Shown here piece after piece: positions 14,700 through 17,694 of a stretch of 17,694 bases of DNA (position 1 is the stretch's first letter; each line of letters starts with the position of its first letter). Under the pieces are notes generated by a model that ran no database searches, was not told the DNA's origin, and saw nothing but the letters and a program-made list of their open reading frames with translations. The position numbers and the translations under genes are program-made. The DNA comes from an uncultured Clostridia bacterium (GTDB lineage Bacteria; Bacillota; Clostridia; Peptostreptococcales; Anaerovoracaceae). The stretch covers positions 1 to 17,694 of the forward strand of contig CALBZG010000103.1 in the NCBI GenBank assembly GCA_937889655.1. The letters are read 5' to 3'.

Positions 14700-15763
14700 C
14701 GAAACAGGTTTTTTGCGGCAACGTAGCGATTGGCGGGGGAGCCGCCATCAGTATACAATCCATGACCAACAAGGACACGCGGGATGTTGAAGCATGCACA
14801 GAGCAAATCAAAAATCTGGTAGCTGCGGGCTGCGATATCGTGCGACTTTCTGTTCCGGATCAGGAATCGGCCGAGGCTTTTAGTAAAATCAAAAATAGAG
14901 TCAGAGAATTTTCTGAAATACCCATGGTGGCGGATATCCATTTTGATTACAGGCTTGCTATCGAATCGATCCGGGCAGGAGCAGATAAAATCAGGATCAA
15001 TCCGGGCAATATCGGGGGTACTGAAAAAGTGGCTGCTGTTGTCAAAGCAGCGAAAGAAAGGAATATTCCGATTCGGGTGGGAGTAAACTCCGGGTCTCTG
15101 GAAAAAGAAATACTGAAAAAATATAACGGAGTCACCGCGGAAGGAATCGTCGAAAGCGCATTGAAGAACATAGTGCTTTTAGAGAATCTGGACTTCGGCG
15201 ATATCATTGTGTCGGTAAAATCATCCGACGTGAAGATGAATTTCGATGCCTACAGGCTGTTGGCTCAAAAGACGGCATACCCGCTGCATGTGGGTGTGAC
15301 GGAAGCCGGCACCATCGAAACCGGGCAAATAAAATCGGCAGCGGGGATCGGTGCGTTGCTGCTTTTGGGAATCGGGGATACCATAAGAGTTTCTTTGACA
15401 GGAGATCCGGTCAAAGAAGTGCTGTTTGCTCAAAAGCTGCTGCGATGCCTTGGACTCAGGAACAGCATTCAAGTAATATCATGCCCCACCTGCGCAAGAA
15501 CCAAGGTCGATTTGGAAAAAATAGCCGATGAGATCGAATCGGCATTACGAGTGCACGACAATAGCAGCCAAAGGATTACTGTGGCGGTTATGGGGTGCGC
15601 TGTCAACGGACCGGGAGAAGCAAGAGAAGCCGACTATGGTGTTGCTTGCGGTCTGGGTAAAGGTGTCATTTTCCGAAAAGGTAAAATCATCAAAACTGTT
15701 GAAGAGAAGAATATCGTTAGTGAAATCATCGAATTAGTAATTAACCGGAAGGATCAAACATAG
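14696..15763 (+). CDS. ispG: 4-hydroxy-3-methylbut-2-enyl diphosphate synthase
   Basis: Penultimate MEP-pathway enzyme; a [4Fe-4S] protein that converts MEcPP to HMBPP using two electrons, usually from ferredoxin or flavodoxin in anaerobes. Cluster ligands are visible as Cys263 and Cys266 (SCPTCART) and Cys301 with Glu308 (MGCAVNGPGEA). The TIM-barrel part has SIQSMTNKDTRD (19-30), MVADIHFD (77-84), RINPGN (100-105) and VGVNSGSL. Length of 355 is that of the short bacterial form without the plant/Chlamydia insertion. It starts within the rseP stop (ATGA) and is followed one base after its stop by polC, so it is tightly embedded in the operon. Confidence 0.96.
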   Translation: MTKQVFCGNVAIGGGAAISIQSMTNKDTRDVEACTEQIKNLVAAGCDIVRLSVPDQESAEAFSKIKNRVREFSEIPMVADIHFDYRLAIESIRAGADKIRINPGNIGGTEKVAAVVKAAKERNIPIRVGVNSGSLEKEILKKYNGVTAEGIVESALKNIVLLENLDFGDIIVSVKSSDVKMNFDAYRLLAQKTAYPLHVGVTEAGTIETGQIKSAAGIGALLLLGIGDTIRVSLTGDPVKEVLFAQKLLRCLGLRNSIQVISCPTCARTKVDLEKIADEIESALRVHDNSSQRITVAVMGCAVNGPGEAREADYGVACGLGKGVIFRKGKIIKTVEEKNIVSEIIELVINRKDQT

Positions 15764-15764
15764 A

Positions 15765-17694
15765 ATGCTCGACCTGATACGCAATACAATTTCTTGGGAA
15801 AAATTATATACTCATAACAAAGAGGAATGCCGGATCAGCATCACAAAGGCAACTGTCAATAAAAGCGGGGATACACTTAAACTCGCCATCAAGCTGAATT
15901 TCATCATACCTGAAAGTGACATCGACGATATCAAGAAAGCCATCAGCTGCAAAGTGGAGGGTCTGACCCGGATCGATTTTGTTTTTGAGTATGAAGATCT
16001 CATTTTGCCGCCTGAAGAAATCATAAGATTATACCTGCCCCATATGATCCGGGAGGTCAACGGGAAATATACTGCCATCACAAATACGATCATACCTGAA
16101 GAGTTCTTCTATGAGCCCTCAACGGGTGGCGCTCCCGGCACAACGACTATTTACGTTTTGGGCGATACGGCGGCAGAAAAACTCAACGAGCATCTTGCAT
16201 CAAAATTCTCGGGCCTGCTTAACGAAAAATTTGGCATGAGAACCTCTGTGTGTTTTGAAAACCATAAGGAACGGTACGACGAGACCCTTGAAGCCAGAAG
16301 AGTTCAGGTTTTCCAGGAATTGAAAGCAACTGAGGAAAAACAGAGAGAAGCCTCAAAAAAAATCAAGCCTGTGAGCCCAAAAGCGAACTTCGCTTCTGAA
16401 AAGGGGATATTAGGTAAACCCATCAAAGAGGAAATCGTATCTATATCCAGTCTGAATGTGGAGATGGGAAAAGCAGCCGTCAAAGGCATCCTGTTCAAGA
16501 AGGACGTTCGAAGCATCAAAAGCGACAAAAGAATGGTGTCTCTGCTCATAACGGATAAAACCACCTCCTTATGCTGTAAACTTTTTTGTTCTGATGAAAA
16601 GTGGAAAGAGCTTGACGAAAAATTAGAAAACGGGAGTTCTATTAAGGTCCTGGGACAACCGGAATGGGATACTTTCGACAATACTCTCGTGCTGAAAACC
16701 CTCGCTATAGAAATCGGCGCTACTACCTTAAGGGAAGATACAGCTCCGGTGAAGCGTGTGGAGCTGCATTGCCATACTAAAATGAGTGAGAACGACGGAC
16801 TGAATGATGTTTCAAATCTTTTGAAGACTGTGGCCGCCTGGGGCCAGGACGCAATCGCTATCACCGACCATGGTGTCGTTCATGCATTTCCTGAAGCATT
16901 CCATGCGCTGCATGACAAGGGGCATCCCGTGGATCTGAAGGTGATCTACGGCATGGAGGGGTATTTGTATGATGATACAGGCCGAGAAGGAAGCTTCGAA
17001 GTCAAAGGCAATGCGTATCACATCATCCTTCTTGCTAAAAACCAGAAAGGCCTTCGCAATTTATATGAGCTTGTATCGGAATCCCACTTGAACTATGTCT
17101 ACAAAAAGAGACCGAGGATCCCGAAGTCTCTGCTTGCATCCAAAAGAGAGGGGATCATCATCGGTTCTGCGTGCGAAGCAGGTGAATTTTTTACAGCTTT
17201 GATCAACGGCAAAAGCGATAAGGAAGTAAAACAAATCGCGGATTTTTATGATTATCTGGAAATCATGCCGCTCGTTAATAATCAATTTTTGATTGATAAG
17301 GGGAAATTGGCTGATAAAGAGCAATTAAAGGAACTGAATAGAATAACTGTGAGAATCGGAAAGGAAATCGGAAAACCTGTTGTTGCAACGACGGATTCTC
17401 ATTACACCGATCCTGAAGATGCCATTTATAGAAAGATCATACAGACCGGACAGGGGTATAAGGATGCCGAAGGCGGAAAAGGCCTGTATTTAAGAACGAC
17501 CCAGGAGATGCTGGATGAATTCAGCTACCTTGGTGAGGAGATCGCCTATGAAGTGGTAGTCAGCAACACCAGACTGATAGCGGATACAGTGGAGGTGCTG
17601 CGACCGGTACCAGTCGGGAAATATCCGCCTAAAATCAAGGATGCAGATAAGATACTTAGAGATGCCTGCATGCAAAAGGCCCACTCCATCTATG
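15765..17694 (+). CDS. polC: DNA polymerase III PolC-type, 3' end outside window; no DEDD exonuclease insert in the PHP domain
   Basis: Replicative polymerase of low-G+C Gram-positives; about 643 residues are present, ending in DADKILRDACMQKAHSIY, just before the palm region. An N-terminal domain (about 1-190) and a charged linker are followed by an OB-fold domain (~225-325; ISSLNVEMGKAAVKGILFKK). The PHP domain begins at VELHCHTKMSENDG (332-345). Canonical PolC carries a ~190-residue DEDD 3'-5' exonuclease inside PHP, starting after a segment like YLVDD. Here GMEGYLYDD (396-404) is joined to YHIILLAKN (418-426) by only 13 residues, with no exonuclease motif. PHP ligand candidates are all present: H335, H337, D344, D368, H369, E398, H419, C470, D544 and H546. 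The start has GGAAGGA (15747-15753) upstream. The frame stays open throughout. Confidence 0.93.
   Translation, partial: MLDLIRNTISWEKLYTHNKEECRISITKATVNKSGDTLKLAIKLNFIIPESDIDDIKKAISCKVEGLTRIDFVFEYEDLILPPEEIIRLYLPHMIREVNGKYTAITNTIIPEEFFYEPSTGGAPGTTTIYVLGDTAAEKLNEHLASKFSGLLNEKFGMRTSVCFENHKERYDETLEARRVQVFQELKATEEKQREASKKIKPVSPKANFASEKGILGKPIKEEIVSISSLNVEMGKAAVKGILFKKDVRSIKSDKRMVSLLITDKTTSLCCKLFCSDEKWKELDEKLENGSSIKVLGQPEWDTFDNTLVLKTLAIEIGATTLREDTAPVKRVELHCHTKMSENDGLNDVSNLLKTVAAWGQDAIAITDHGVVHAFPEAFHALHDKGHPVDLKVIYGMEGYLYDDTGREGSFEVKGNAYHIILLAKNQKGLRNLYELVSESHLNYVYKKRPRIPKSLLASKREGIIIGSACEAGEFFTALINGKSDKEVKQIADFYDYLEIMPLVNNQFLIDKGKLADKEQLKELNRITVRIGKEIGKPVVATTDSHYTDPEDAIYRKIIQTGQGYKDAEGGKGLYLRTTQEMLDEFSYLGEEIAYEVVVSNTRLIADTVEVLRPVPVGKYPPKIKDADKILRDACMQKAHSIY

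Noticed and set aside
1..17694. Mobile elements, prophage genes, CRISPR arrays, tRNA or rRNA genes
   Set aside because: I looked for transposase/integrase motifs, long direct or inverted repeats, spaced repeats and tRNA-like cloverleaf segments in the gaps and saw none; the gaps are short and mostly explained by promoters and terminators.

Overview
The window comes from a low-to-moderate G+C anaerobic Firmicute, most likely class Clostridia. I place it there from the sepF/divIVA division cluster, PolC-type replicative polymerase, RqcH, strong AGGAGG ribosome binding sites, the MEP (dxr/ispG) isoprenoid pathway and a Nim-like flavoprotein. A relative of the Anaerovoracaceae/Peptostreptococcales is possible, but I cannot fix the genus by eye. 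It is a core housekeeping region. I see no transposase, integrase, phage gene, tRNA, rRNA or CRISPR array.

Layout. (1) 2-3164, plus strand: a tight run yggS (5' end cut off) - sepF - divIVA - lspA - rluD, serving PLP homeostasis, Z-ring anchoring, polar/septal scaffolding, lipoprotein processing and 23S pseudouridylation. The ylmG and ylmH genes that often sit between sepF and divIVA are absent. (2) 3196-5151, minus strand: a 39-codon CxxC...CxxC small-protein gene with its own near-consensus promoter, and rqcH, the Ala-tailing factor of ribosome-associated quality control. (3) 5225-7031, plus: yicC with its own promoter, then gmk-rpoZ with an extended -10 promoter and a strong terminator. 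(4) 7069-8979: rpsB-tsf, with a structured leader whose repeated complementary segments could switch the rpsB Shine-Dalgarno on and off, ending in a strong terminator. (5) 9044-9511: a stand-alone Nim-like FMN-binding protein. (6) 9574-10960: pyrH-frr with an extended -10 promoter and a terminator hairpin that straddles the frr stop codon. (7) 10997-17694: uppS-cdsA-dxr-rseP-ispG-polC, an envelope-lipid, isoprenoid and intramembrane-protease operon joined by short gaps and ATGA overlaps, with polC running off the right end.

The genes link translation (S2, EF-Ts, RRF, RluD, RqcH), nucleotide supply (Gmk, PyrH), transcription (omega), and envelope precursors: Dxr and IspG make isoprenoids, UppS makes the undecaprenyl carrier, and CdsA makes CDP-diacylglycerol.

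Most notable: the encoded part of PolC passes straight through the PHP domain without the roughly 190-residue DEDD 3'-5' exonuclease that is normally inserted there, while a full set of candidate PHP metal ligands is kept. Other points worth checking are the rpsB leader, the tiny zinc-knuckle gene, and an Asp-to-Glu change at the RqcH position equivalent to D97.
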